The notes under the pieces are model-generated. The model was not told the origin of the DNA and made no database searches. It saw only the letters and a list, made by a program, of their open reading frames with translations. 64,000 bases of DNA, taken from Halomicroarcula saliterrae. GTDB taxonomy: Archaea > Halobacteriota > Halobacteria > Halobacteriales > Haloarculaceae. The DNA lies in the NCBI RefSeq assembly GCF_031624395.1, contig NZ_JAMQON010000002.1:558001-622000 (forward strand). The letters are read 5' to 3'. Positions within the stretch are counted from its first letter, which is position 1, and every line of letters starts with the position of its first letter. Below, piece by piece: positions 15,319 to 23,969 of this stretch. The position numbers and the translations under genes are program-made.

Positions 15319-17313
15319 TCAGGCCAGGAACACGTGGCGCGGTCGGTCTGCCAGCACGTCCCGACCCCAGCTGACGGTGTCGGAGAAGGCGTCCGACCGG
15401 AAGAACGCCATCGCGTCCTCCTTGCTGTCCCACTGGCTGGCGATGAACATGTCGTTCTCGTCGTCGCGGTTAGCCAGCAACGCGGTCTCGCGGTGGCCGT
15501 CCATATCGGCCAGCAGGCCGCCGACGGTGTCGAACTTCTCGACGAACTCCTCGCGGTGTTCCGGTTTGACCGTGTAGAACATCCCCATCGTCCCGAAGCC
15601 GTCGCCCTCGCCCTGCCGGCGGACGATGCCCGGGAGGTCGGTGAGGTAGTCGCTCGCGGTGCCGGCGGCGTCCTCGGTGTCCCACAGCGAGGCGACGGCG
15701 GTGGTCGCCGAGTCCGGGTCCCGATAGATAGTCGTCCGGACGTGCGTGTCGTAGCGGTCGAAGGCGCTCCGGAGGTCGGCTACGTCGTCGGCCAGCGTCT
15801 CTGTGTCCGCCTCCGAGTAGACGACCAGGGCGTACACGTCCTCGCCGTGTGGCTGGCCGGCGTAGACGCCTTCGGCGTCCAGTTCCTCGCGGATGGACTG
15901 GGAGGAGGCGGCGGTCTGTTCGCCGCTGCTGTCCGCCTCGTCCTCGCTCGGTTCGCCCAGCTGCCCGCCGACGCGCTCCTCGATACCATCGAGGTCCCCG
16001 AGGAAGCCGGCGGCGGTCTCGGCGGCCTCCTTGGCGGTCCAGATGCTGACGACGTAGCTCTGGCCGCTCTGTGCGCGGACCGTCGTGGCGACGTGGCGGT
16101 CGTAGTGGTCGAAGCTCTCGGCGAGTTCGCCGACCGCCTCGACCAGATCCTCGGCGTCGGCCGATGAGTGGAAGACGAGCGCGTAGTCGCCCGCGTCGTA
16201 GGCCTCGCCCGCCTGGAGCCCGAGCCGGCCGAGCCGGCCGGCGGCGTCTTCGACCTCCTCGAAGTCGCCCGAAACGTCCGGCCGGCCGCCGCTGTGACCC
16301 GACGAACTGTCCTCGTCGGTGTGGTCCGAGCCGTCGGTGTCCCGTCCCGTCGGGTGGTCGGCGTCGGCGGTCTCCTCGGTGTGAGGGTGGTCACCCTCGC
16401 CGGGGCGTCCGGGGTGGGCGTTCCCGTGGCCGTCGGCGTCGCCCGCGTGGCCGCTCCCGTGGTCGGTGCCGGCCTCCGTCGCGGTCGCGTGGGCCGACGC
16501 CTCGTGGCCGCCGGCCGTCGACTCGGTCGGGACCCGGTGGCCGGAAAGCACCGCGGGCAGGTCGGCCGGGTCGAACCGGCGGCCGACGTAGAACTGACCG
16601 AACTCCGCGAACTTCGAGGTCGAGGGGTCGAATCGCATCTCCGTCAGCAGCTCCTTGATATGTGTCATCTGGTCGCTCCACAGCGTGATACCCCACTCCC
16701 AGTCGTCGAAGCCGATGGAGCCGCCGATCATCTGGTTCACCTTGCCGCCGTACCCCCGGCCGATGTCGCCGTGGCGCTTGATGTGGGCGGCCCGTTCCTC
16801 GAAGCTAGTGTCGTACCAGTTCTGGTCGGGCTCGCGGCGCTTGCTCATCGGGTAGAAACAGACGAACTCCGCGTCGGGCACGTCGGGGTGGAGCCGCGAC
16901 TGGATGTACTGTGCCAGGCCGGAGTCGTCGTCGACGTCGCCCTCGAAGTACTCCCGTGCCTTCTCGGTGTAGCCCGACGCCTCCGTGACCGAGACGTACG
17001 AGTAAGCCCGTTCGGTGAAGGCCGCGAACTCGGTCTGCTCGAAGTGGCGCTCGGCGGCGTCGAGGTCGGCCATCGTCGGCCGGAGATGGAGAATCATGAT
17101 GTCGGCCTTGTGGCCCATAACGGTGTAAACGGCCGTCTGACCCGCCTCGGAATCCGCCAGCGATTCGTATCCCTCGAGGAAGTCGATACCCTCGGAGAGC
17201 GCCCGGTCCCGCGTCCGGTCGGGGGCATCGCGCCAGGCGTCCCAGTCGATGCGCCGACAGTCGTGGAGCACGTACCAGCCCTCCTCGGTCTGGGGCGGCG
17301 TCCGTTGGTCCAT
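15319..17313 (-). CDS. pitA: PitA-type fusion: chlorite dismutase family plus ABM-like domains
   Basis: Protein of 664 residues. Residues 1-250 are a chlorite-dismutase/HemQ-family haem-binding domain with the HemQ-like YPMSKRR (Y154), H181 in KRHGDIGRGYGGKV (expected proximal haem ligand) and GFDDWEWG (201-208). A His/Asp/Gly-rich linker covers about 264-345. Two similar 75-80-residue modules follow (about 370-445 and 485-563), and an ABM-like ferredoxin-fold domain ends the protein (about 575-664). Haloarchaeal Cld-ABM fusions are called PitA. Coproheme decarboxylation or haem handling is likely from the retained residues, but not proven. Confidence 0.85.
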   Translation of the reverse strand: MDQRTPPQTEEGWYVLHDCRRIDWDAWRDAPDRTRDRALSEGIDFLEGYESLADSEAGQTAVYTVMGHKADIMILHLRPTMADLDAAERHFEQTEFAAFTERAYSYVSVTEASGYTEKAREYFEGDVDDDSGLAQYIQSRLHPDVPDAEFVCFYPMSKRREPDQNWYDTSFEERAAHIKRHGDIGRGYGGKVNQMIGGSIGFDDWEWGITLWSDQMTHIKELLTEMRFDPSTSKFAEFGQFYVGRRFDPADLPAVLSGHRVPTESTAGGHEASAHATATEAGTDHGSGHAGDADGHGNAHPGRPGEGDHPHTEETADADHPTGRDTDGSDHTDEDSSSGHSGGRPDVSGDFEEVEDAAGRLGRLGLQAGEAYDAGDYALVFHSSADAEDLVEAVGELAESFDHYDRHVATTVRAQSGQSYVVSIWTAKEAAETAAGFLGDLDGIEERVGGQLGEPSEDEADSSGEQTAASSQSIREELDAEGVYAGQPHGEDVYALVVYSEADTETLADDVADLRSAFDRYDTHVRTTIYRDPDSATTAVASLWDTEDAAGTASDYLTDLPGIVRRQGEGDGFGTMGMFYTVKPEHREEFVEKFDTVGGLLADMDGHRETALLANRDDENDMFIASQWDSKEDAMAFFRSDAFSDTVSWGRDVLADRPRHVFLA

Positions 17314-17412
17314 GGCCGCGGGTTATGCGTCGAACGTAACGAACTTTCCCATGTCCGTCGCTGCGTTGCACCGGTGGGTATCTGCCAACAAGATAGCCAT
17401 TAGATTCATATA

Positions 17413-17421
17413 CTTTTATTA
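17413..17421 (+). promoter_or_regulatory. TATA box of the sppA-DUF4350 pair
   Basis: CTTTTATTA lies about 36 nt before the sppA ATG in an otherwise GC-rich setting, and is the only AT-rich element near it. It predicts a transcript with a short leader of about 10 nt. Confidence 0.4.
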
Positions 17422-17453
17422 TCCAGACGTGTAACCGGGGAAACGTAGGCGAT

Positions 17454-18380
17454 ATGAATAACCCAATTGATAACTATGTGGCGACTGCCTTGCAGTCGTA
17501 CACAGTCCTCGCGATCGTCGCCCTCCTCATCGGCGCGGCCGTAGCGCCGTACGCGGTGACATTCGCGGAAAGCAACGAACAGCACGTCGCTGTCGTCAGT
17601 GTCGACGAACCAATATCCGGCTCCTCCGCCGAAGATACGGTCAGAGAACTCCGCTCGCTGCGGAACAACGACTCCGTCAAAGCCGTCGTTCTCAACGTCA
17701 ACAGCCCCGGCGGTGGCGTCGCGGCGAGTGAGTCGATGTACATGGCGGTCAAGCGGCTGGCGAACGAGAAGCCGGTCGTCACGAGCGTCACGGGAACCGC
17801 CGCATCGGGTGCGTACTACACGGCCATCCCCAGTGACCGCATCTTCGTCACACCGGGCAGCGTCGTCGGCAGTGTGGGTGTCAGAGCGAGCGCCCCCGCC
17901 GGTGGCCTGCCCAGCACCACGACCACCGGCCCCGACAAGGCCTCCGGGCTGACTCAGGACGAGTACTACGCCGCCGTCGAGTCGATGAAACGGTCTTTCG
18001 TCGGCTCCGTGATGCAGGAACGCGGTGAGAACCTCACAGTCTCCCGGGAGACGGTCGCAGAGGCGACCCTCTACTTCGGCGGCCGAGCGGTCAACAACGG
18101 CTACGCCGACGAAATCGGTGATACTGAAGACGCCATCTCGGCAGCCGCCGAGTCCGCCGGCGTCTCGAACTATCAGGTGACGTACCGTGACCCCGCACAG
18201 CAGCAGGGACTCAGTCTGCTGGGTGTGAACGGGGCTGCTGCGAACGACACAGGCGCCGAACAGGTAGCGGCGGACTCCGACGGCGTCCAGCGAGTCAGAT
18301 TCCTCATGTTGTACGGCACACTCGAAAACGAGCGAGTCATTGTCAACAGCACCGACAAGGGAGGTGTTCAGGATGAGTAG
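17454..18380 (+). CDS. sppA: Signal peptide peptidase SppA (S49 family)
   Basis: Membrane-anchored serine protease expected to degrade signal peptides or other membrane-released peptides on the outer face. The 308 residues have one membrane anchor (about 15-37). NVNSPGGGVAASE (81-100 region) precedes the catalytic serine S118 in TGTAASGAYY; K162 in GPDKASG is the probable catalytic lysine of the Ser-Lys dyad. The Ser-Lys spacing of 44 is a little shorter than in the well-studied archaeal enzyme. The last 60 residues are not typical of SppA. It overlaps the DUF4350 gene by 8 nt. Confidence 0.88.
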   Translation: MNNPIDNYVATALQSYTVLAIVALLIGAAVAPYAVTFAESNEQHVAVVSVDEPISGSSAEDTVRELRSLRNNDSVKAVVLNVNSPGGGVAASESMYMAVKRLANEKPVVTSVTGTAASGAYYTAIPSDRIFVTPGSVVGSVGVRASAPAGGLPSTTTTGPDKASGLTQDEYYAAVESMKRSFVGSVMQERGENLTVSRETVAEATLYFGGRAVNNGYADEIGDTEDAISAAAESAGVSNYQVTYRDPAQQQGLSLLGVNGAAANDTGAEQVAADSDGVQRVRFLMLYGTLENERVIVNSTDKGGVQDE

Positions 18381-19404
18381 CGCTGTGAAACGAGTCGGCG
18401 TCTTCCTCGGCGCGCTCGTGCTCGCGATCGCCGTCGGGTCGCTGTTCCTGGGCGTCGGGGGCCAGTCGGCCCCGACGGTCAACGAGGCGAACGCCTCGGC
18501 GTTCAACGCCGACGACAGTGTCGCGAGCGTCCCCGAAGAGACCGGTGAGCTCTCGATGTCGGCCAACGGAGACGGCAAAGTCGTCGTCATCGATACGGCC
18601 CGCAGCTCGAGTGTCACGCCCGAGACGGTCGCACCCATGGCAGCCGAACTGACCGAGAGCGGTGCGACGGTCAAGTACAACACCGGTTCGTCCAGCTTCG
18701 GAAGTAGTGGCCTGAACGCCACGCTGCAGGAGGCCGATGCCTACATCGTCTTCGGCACCCAGCAGGAGTACACCGACTCGGATATCGCCGGCATACAGGC
18801 GTTCAGCGACGCCGGTGGCCGCGTCATCCTGATGAACGAGCCACAGGGACAGGTGGCCGGCCTCGGCGGCCTGTTCGGCGGTGGTTCGATAGGTGCTCCG
18901 AGTCCGCTGCTCCCGCTGACCAGCCAGTACGGGTTCACCTACGACAACGGCTACCTGTACAACATGGCGGACAACTCCAACAACTACCGGAACATCTACG
19001 CGACGCCGTCGGGCGACTCGACGCTCACCGACGGTGTCAACCGGGTCGTCCTCCACGAGGCGGTCAGCATCAACGGTGGCGAGTCGGCCCTGACCGCGAC
19101 CGAGGGGACGACGCTGTCCTCGACCCGACGGGCCGAAACGTACGGCGTGCTCGTCCGTGAGGGCAACGTCGTCGCCGTCGGCGACACGAGCATCATGGAC
19201 CAGGAGTACGTCTACCGGGCTGACAACGAGGTGCTGGTCAGCAACCTGCTCGACTTCATGGTCTCCGGCGACAAGTCGCCCGAAGACGTCCCCCGGACGA
19301 GCGGCGGCTTCGGTGGCGGTGGCGGTGGCGGCGGCTTCGGCGGTGGTGAGTTCGGGAACACGACGCCCGACAGTCCGACCAACGACACGGAACCGATTCC
19401 GTAA
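18373..19404 (+). CDS. DUF4350-containing membrane-anchored exoprotein
   Basis: Protein of 343 residues beginning with a membrane anchor or signal (about 8-28), then an exterior domain with the DUF4350 pattern: KVVVIDTARSSSVTPE, ATLQEADAYIVFGTQQEYTDSD and GRVILMNEPQGQV, a Rossmann-like glutamine-amidotransferase-type fold with no obvious catalytic Cys. A (Gly)8-rich low-complexity stretch and an acidic, Pro-rich tail end it. ATG 18373 lies inside the 3' end of sppA (8-nt overlap), so the two are translationally coupled and likely act together at the membrane. Confidence 0.75.
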   Translation: MSSAVKRVGVFLGALVLAIAVGSLFLGVGGQSAPTVNEANASAFNADDSVASVPEETGELSMSANGDGKVVVIDTARSSSVTPETVAPMAAELTESGATVKYNTGSSSFGSSGLNATLQEADAYIVFGTQQEYTDSDIAGIQAFSDAGGRVILMNEPQGQVAGLGGLFGGGSIGAPSPLLPLTSQYGFTYDNGYLYNMADNSNNYRNIYATPSGDSTLTDGVNRVVLHEAVSINGGESALTATEGTTLSSTRRAETYGVLVREGNVVAVGDTSIMDQEYVYRADNEVLVSNLLDFMVSGDKSPEDVPRTSGGFGGGGGGGGFGGGEFGNTTPDSPTNDTEPIP

Positions 19405-19420
19405 CCACCGGCCGACGCGG

Positions 19421-19427
19421 TTTTTTT
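19421..19427 (+). terminator. T-run after the sppA-DUF4350 operon
   Basis: A run of seven T follows GCCGACGCGG, 17 nt after the DUF4350 stop. Poly-T is enough for archaeal intrinsic termination. It overlaps the stop codon of the convergent gene. Confidence 0.6.
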
Positions 19428-19746
19428 AGGCCTCGACGCCGAAGATGTCGTGCAGTTCGGTCTCGAGCTGTTCGACGTACTCCGAGAGCACCACGTCGAG
19501 TTTCTCGTCGTCGACGATGACCGCCGTGAGCCGCTCGCTCGGTGAGTCGGGGAGTTCGACGTAGAAGCCCGTCTCGTCGTCGTAGAACGGTTCTGACTCG
19601 TTGAGCACCTGCTGGTCGATGGCGTGGACCAGTTCCGAGTCGTACCGGTCGTTCATCACCTCGAAGGCTTGCTGGTACGCTTTCTGCAGTTCCGGGAAGT
19701 AGTTAGCGTACTTGTCCTCGAACTGTTCGGGGTCGAAATCAGTCAT
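19426..19746 (-). CDS. Haloarchaeal DUF5783-type protein
   Basis: Soluble acidic protein of 106 residues starting MTDFDPEQFEDKYANYFPELQ. The pattern FEDKYANYFPELQ..Y..AFE.MN..YDSELVHAIDQQVL is what I know as the DUF5783 family, conserved in haloarchaea and of unknown function. Start 19746 was preferred over an upstream ATG that adds 20 unconserved residues. No enzyme motif or membrane segment is visible. Confidence 0.75.
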   Translation of the reverse strand: MTDFDPEQFEDKYANYFPELQKAYQQAFEVMNDRYDSELVHAIDQQVLNESEPFYDDETGFYVELPDSPSERLTAVIVDDEKLDVVLSEYVEQLETELHDIFGVEA

Positions 19747-19802
19747 TGGGCGGGACGAGGGCGGCCGGGAATAAAGGTGGTGCGGAGTCGTCGGCGCGGC
19801 GC

Positions 19803-20036
19803 TCACGGCCGGATTGTCCGGGCGTCTCGCTGTGGCAGGTACACGACGAGATAGCCGACGAAGACGATGCCAAAGAGGCCGGAGAGGACGAGATAGACCC
19901 GGACGTCCAGCGTCGATAGGATCGTCAGAATCTCCCGAATCGTCGCTCGCGGGTCCGCGAAGCCGAAGGTCTCGGTGTAGGCCAGCAGCCCCCCGACGAC
20001 GACCAGCGCGAGGTCGAACAGTTCACGCGAGTCCAT
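19803..20036 (-). CDS. Small two-span membrane protein, unknown function
   Basis: Protein of 77 residues from ATG 20036 (MDSRELFDLALVVVGG). Two hydrophobic segments (about 7-25 and 48-70) are joined by a polar loop containing DPRATIREI. The C-terminus is basic (PQRDARTIRP). I do not recognise it. It lies 49 nt after the stop of the DHH gene on the same strand and may be co-transcribed with it. Confidence 0.65.
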   Translation of the reverse strand: MDSRELFDLALVVVGGLLAYTETFGFADPRATIREILTILSTLDVRVYLVLSGLFGIVFVGYLVVYLPQRDARTIRP

Positions 20037-20085
20037 TCGCCCGGGTATCGGATATGCGAGCGTATAGCTCTTTTTGCCGACCACG

Positions 20086-21540
20086 CTAGCCCAGCTGGTC
20101 GGCGACGATGTCGTCCGCCGCGGCGACGAAGGCGTCCTCTTTGCCGGCCGGGACGGTCGCGCCGGCGGCGATATCGTGGCCGCCGCCGTCGCCCCCGACC
20201 GAGCGGGCCGCCTCGCCCATCACCACCGAGAGGTCGACGCCCCGTCCCACGAGCGGGGCCGTCGCCCGCGCCGAGACCTTCGTCTCGCCGTCGGCGTCGG
20301 CGAAGGCGATGATGGGCTTGTCGGCGTCGACGCCGGCAGTCCCCAGCGCCATCCCGGCGACGATACCGACGATGGTCTCGCGGATGGCGTCGCCGGCGTC
20401 GAAATACTGGACGTGGTCGGCGTGGGAGATGCCGCGCTCTTTCACCAGGTCCAGCCCCTGTGAGAGGTTCCGGCGGTGGTTCGCCAGCAGCTTTCGGGCC
20501 TGCTGTAGGGGCGCCTCGCGGTCGCCCAGACAGACCGCGAGTCCCACGTCGGCCCGCTCGTAGCGCGCCGTCGCGTTCAGCAGCGTCGAGAACTCGCTGG
20601 CGTCGCGGAGCTCCGTCCCCGTTGGCTCGGCGGTCAGCGTGTAGGTCGTGCCCACGAGCGTCTCTATCTTCCCGGCCGGGACGCCGCGTTTGACGGCCCG
20701 CTGGACCAGCGCGCTGGCGACCGTCCGGCGTTCGTCGTCGGAGAGGTCCGCCCAGGTGCGCCACTCGCCCTGTCTTTTCAGGTCCAGCCCCAGCTCTTCC
20801 AGAAAACGTGTCGCCCCGGCCTGGTCGTTCGAGATGCCCGGGATGGGGACCTCGGTCGCGTACTCCAGCAGTTTCGGGAGCGGCCGCGTCTGCTTGCCGT
20901 ACAGCGAGAGGTCGGTCCCCTCGGTCAGCACCTCGGCGGCGACCCCCTCCTCGACGATTCCGCTGTTTGCCCCCATCAGTTCGCCGCCGACGGCCTGCAT
21001 GTCGCCGACGGCGCCGACGACGGCCAGCGCGGCCAGGTCGCGGTTGTCGCCGCCGTCGGGTTCGAGGGCCCGGGCGAGGACGTACGCCGCCCCGGCCCCC
21101 GACAGCTCCGAGGCCCCGTTTATCCCCACGAGCAGCGGGTTACAGTGGTAGTCGAAGTCGGCGTAGCCGTCGGTGTCGACCACGGCGTCGCCGTGGCAGT
21201 CCTCGGGGGCCGACGGCTGGTGGTGATCGGCGACGACGGCGTCGAAATCGCCCGCCGCGACGTGTTCGGAGATGACGTCGAGCTGTCCGGAGCCGAAGTC
21301 GGTGAAAAACACCGTCTCCTCGTCTCTGGCGGCGATGCTCGCTATCTCGTCGGCGTCGAGTTGCTTCTTGAACACCGTCTCGACGGGGATGCCCGCCCGC
21401 GAGAGCGCCGAGGTGGCGATTGCGGCGCTCGTCAGGCCGTCGGCGTCGATGTGGGAGGCGAGCAGGACGCGGTCGGCCGCTCGGAGCCGGTCGGCACACG
21501 CGCTCGCGCGGTCGGCCAGCGCGGGGACGGGGGAACTCAT
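20086..21540 (-). CDS. DHH-family phosphoesterase, RecJ-like
   Basis: Protein of 484 residues with the metal-binding motifs of DHH exonucleases: SHIDADGLTSAAIA (about 30-43), FTDFGSG (about 79), the DHH motif itself in VVADHHQPS (about 104-106) and NGASELSGAG (about 143). A DHHA1 substrate-binding domain ends it with GGGHDIAAGATVP. Archaeal RecJ-like (GAN-related) proteins degrade single-stranded DNA or short RNA and associate with the replisome in some species; which activity applies here cannot be told. Length is normal and all motifs are intact. Confidence 0.92.
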   Translation of the reverse strand: MSSPVPALADRASACADRLRAADRVLLASHIDADGLTSAAIATSALSRAGIPVETVFKKQLDADEIASIAARDEETVFFTDFGSGQLDVISEHVAAGDFDAVVADHHQPSAPEDCHGDAVVDTDGYADFDYHCNPLLVGINGASELSGAGAAYVLARALEPDGGDNRDLAALAVVGAVGDMQAVGGELMGANSGIVEEGVAAEVLTEGTDLSLYGKQTRPLPKLLEYATEVPIPGISNDQAGATRFLEELGLDLKRQGEWRTWADLSDDERRTVASALVQRAVKRGVPAGKIETLVGTTYTLTAEPTGTELRDASEFSTLLNATARYERADVGLAVCLGDREAPLQQARKLLANHRRNLSQGLDLVKERGISHADHVQYFDAGDAIRETIVGIVAGMALGTAGVDADKPIIAFADADGETKVSARATAPLVGRGVDLSVVMGEAARSVGGDGGGHDIAAGATVPAGKEDAFVAAADDIVADQLG

Positions 21541-21584
21541 CGTGCCGAGGTAGGAGCGCCCCCGGATAAAAACTTTCAGACGCG

Positions 21585-22121
21585 TCAGCCGACCTGCTGT
21601 CGGTCGGTGACTGTCACGTTGTTCTCCTCGCTCTCGACGGTCGTGCGTATCGTCACCCAGCCGTCGGCCTCACGGATGGCGAGGGCCGCATCGAGGGAGA
21701 GTTCCACCTGCCGGGTCGCGACGTAGGTCTCGCCGGGGCCGAGCGTTCCCACCTGCTCGGTCCGGCGCCAGCGAACGTCGCCGTCCGTGTCGTTACCGGC
21801 GTAGAGCCGCGTCTGAATCGTCACGTTCGTGGCCGTCACGGACTGTTCGTTGGTCACCGTCGAGGTCACGTTCCGACAGAGCATCCCGCACTCTTCTACG
21901 TCGCGGGTCGCGAGGCTGAACGCCGGCCCGTCGGTCGTCGGTGTCTCGGGGGTCGCCGTACCGTTCGGCGTCGTCGGCTCGGCGCTCGTCGATTCCGTCG
22001 GGGCCTCCGTCGCGCCGGTTCCGAAGACCCCGGTGGCGCCGGTGAGCGCCAGTCCCGCCGTGACCAGCAGCAGGACACTTATCACGCCGAGAAAGCCGAC
22101 GACCGGTAGGTCCTCGGGCAT
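21585..22121 (-). CDS. Membrane-anchored extracellular beta-domain protein
   Basis: Protein of 178 residues with an N-terminal membrane segment (about 8-30), a Thr/Pro/Glu-rich linker (about 38-68) and one beta-sandwich domain with VEECGMLCRNVTSTVTNEQSV and LGPGETYVATRQVEL. This is the pattern of CARDB/FxLYD-like domains that haloarchaea place outside the membrane. Two Cys in CGMLC may form a disulfide. Function unknown. Confidence 0.7.
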   Translation of the reverse strand: MPEDLPVVGFLGVISVLLLVTAGLALTGATGVFGTGATEAPTESTSAEPTTPNGTATPETPTTDGPAFSLATRDVEECGMLCRNVTSTVTNEQSVTATNVTIQTRLYAGNDTDGDVRWRRTEQVGTLGPGETYVATRQVELSLDAALAIREADGWVTIRTTVESEENNVTVTDRQQVG

Positions 22122-22473
22122 CAGTCCTCGTGGGTTCCGCCGCTGTCAGTTACCGACGCTGCCGTCTCCTCACCGAGCGAACGTGCGCGGGCCGATAGAC
22201 GTTCGACGGCCGCTGGGAGTCGTACCATCCGTGGCCGACTGTTCTCTCGTCTATCATATCAAACAACGGAGATTGACAAGAACCACGCATATATCCTGAA
22301 TGTGAATAGTACGTTATTTGTCCTGAAGTGGTTTACCGGCCGTTTTATCGTCGACTGCGTTTAGCGATACCGCAGTCAGTCACAGCACCCGATGGCATTA
22401 TCTTGTTGTCAATCCTACAGTGTCGTATGTATCTCCACTGGGTCGCGGGCCGGCACGGCAGGGTGATGGGCCG
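22122..22473. other. 352-nt gap upstream of the PspA-like gene
   Basis: No gene is seen. The stretch 22250-22420 is much richer in A and T than its surroundings and contains several TATA-like words and a pair of inverted 12-mers (22271-22282 and 22403-22414). It probably holds the divergent promoters of the two flanking genes. Confidence 0.5.
22271..22414. repeat. Possible small element with 12-bp inverted ends
   Basis: GATTGACAAGAA at 22271-22282 and TTGTTGTCAATC at 22403-22414 are inverted copies matching at 11 of 12 positions, delimiting 144 bp of relatively AT-rich DNA. The size and ends would suit a miniature inverted-repeat element, but no target-site duplication is clear and a chance match is possible. 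Confidence 0.25.
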
Positions 22474-23196
22474 ATGAGCCTGCTGGGCCGACTCGCCTTC
22501 ACGATCCGTGCGAAGCTCTCGGCGCTGTTGAACCGGAGCTCGGACCCGTCGAGCGAACTCGACTACTCGTACGAGCAGCTCCGTGACGAGCTCCGGAACG
22601 TCACGCGCGGCATCGCGGACGTGACCACGCAGAAGAAACGACTGGAGATTCACCGTCGACGGCTCCGCGAGAACGTCGAGAAGTACGACGCACAGGCCCG
22701 CGAGGCGATGCGTCAGGACCGCGAGGAGCTCGCCCGGCGCGCGCTGGAGAAGAAACAGGCTCACGTCTCACAGATCTCCGAGCTCACCGGGCAGATATCG
22801 ACGCTGCAGGGGACACAGGACAGTCTGGTCGGCAAGCGCGCCGAGCTCAGCAGTCAGATAGAACAGTTTCGCACGCACAAGGAGACGGTCAAGGCCCGCT
22901 ACGAGGCCGCCCAGGCCTCGGCACGCGTCTCGGAGGCGTTCACCGGCGTCGGCGAGACGATGGCGGACGTGGGCCGGACCATCGAGCGGGCGACCGAGCG
23001 CACCGAGCGGATGGAGGCCCGCGCCGCGGCCCTCGAAGAGCTCGAGGAGACCGGCCAGCTTGAGAACGTCCTCGACGAGGGCGACGATATCGACCGCGAA
23101 CTGAACCGGCTGTCGACAGAGCGCTCTATCGAGCACGAACTCGACTCGCTGCGGGCGGAAGTAGACGGCGAGCAGGCGACGGAGCGGGCGGACTGA
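22474..23196 (+). CDS. PspA/IM30-like coiled-coil protein
   Basis: Protein of 240 residues, almost entirely helical with long coiled coils (about 35-150 and 185-235) and an amphipathic N-terminal helix (MSLLGRLAFTIRAKLSALLN). This is the plan of phage-shock-protein A / Vipp1 membrane-stress proteins, which bind stressed membranes. The match rests on architecture and the N-terminal helix more than on motifs. ATG 22474 was chosen because it begins the amphipathic helix; an upstream frame adds only unlike sequence. Confidence 0.75.
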   Translation: MSLLGRLAFTIRAKLSALLNRSSDPSSELDYSYEQLRDELRNVTRGIADVTTQKKRLEIHRRRLRENVEKYDAQAREAMRQDREELARRALEKKQAHVSQISELTGQISTLQGTQDSLVGKRAELSSQIEQFRTHKETVKARYEAAQASARVSEAFTGVGETMADVGRTIERATERTERMEARAAALEELEETGQLENVLDEGDDIDRELNRLSTERSIEHELDSLRAEVDGEQATERAD

Positions 23197-23216
23197 GGCC
23201 GTCGCTCGTGGCGGGA

Positions 23217-23969
23217 CTACTCGTGGTGGGTGGGTCCAGCGGCTTCGACGACCTCGCAAGCAAGCGCCTCGAAGTCGGCCCGTTCGGGGACGATATCGAC
23301 GCTGATGCCGGTGCTCTCGGCTGTTTCCTTCGTAGGCGTTCCGATGGCGCCGACCGTCGCGTCACACAGCCCGTCGCGGGCGGCGTCGCGGACGCCGCGC
23401 TCCTCGGCCGCCGCGAGGAAGTGCTCGACGGTAAGCGAGGAGGTAAACAGCGCGGCGTCGAGTTCGCCCGCGGCAGCGAGTTCGGTCGACTCCCCGGCCT
23501 CGGGCGGTCTGACGAGTCGGTAGAGCACGGTCTCGTGGACGTACGCGCCGGCGGCTTCGAGACCGTCGGTCAGCACGGCCGACCCGTGGTCCGAGCGGGC
23601 GACCTCGACGCGGGCGCCGGCCACCTCGGCGCCCAGCGCCTCGACCAGCCCCGTCGAGGAGAACTCCTCGGGGACGACGTCGACGGCGTAGCCCGCGTCG
23701 CGGAGGGCGGCGGCGGTCGACTCGCCGATGGCGCACACGGTCGCCTCGCCGGGGTCCCAGCCCGAACCGGCGGCCAGTTCGACACCGGTCTTGCTCGTCA
23801 GGATACTGTAGGTCGAATCCCCGCGGGGCGTCGCTCCCGTGGGCTCGACCGCGAGCATCGGGTCCGGGACGGGGTCGGCGCCCAGCGATTCGAGGAGCGC
23901 GACCGCGTCGGCGAGTCGCTCGTCGTCGGGTCGGAACGCCGCGACCCGGAGCCGCGGTGCCTCCCGCAT
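23217..23969 (-). CDS. hemD: Uroporphyrinogen-III synthase
   Basis: Cyclises hydroxymethylbilane to uroporphyrinogen III. The 250 residues give two alternating alpha/beta domains with the loose family motifs: STYSILTSKTGVE near residue 60, VCAIGESTAAALRDAG near 88, and ALFTSSLTVEHFL and AIGTPTKETAE in the second half. Start 23969 gives MREAPRLRVAAFRPDDER, and its ATG shares a base with the cobA stop (TGATG). It is last in hemC-cobA-hemD. Confidence 0.9.
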   Translation of the reverse strand: MREAPRLRVAAFRPDDERLADAVALLESLGADPVPDPMLAVEPTGATPRGDSTYSILTSKTGVELAAGSGWDPGEATVCAIGESTAAALRDAGYAVDVVPEEFSSTGLVEALGAEVAGARVEVARSDHGSAVLTDGLEAAGAYVHETVLYRLVRPPEAGESTELAAAGELDAALFTSSLTVEHFLAAAEERGVRDAARDGLCDATVGAIGTPTKETAESTGISVDIVPERADFEALACEVVEAAGPTHHE

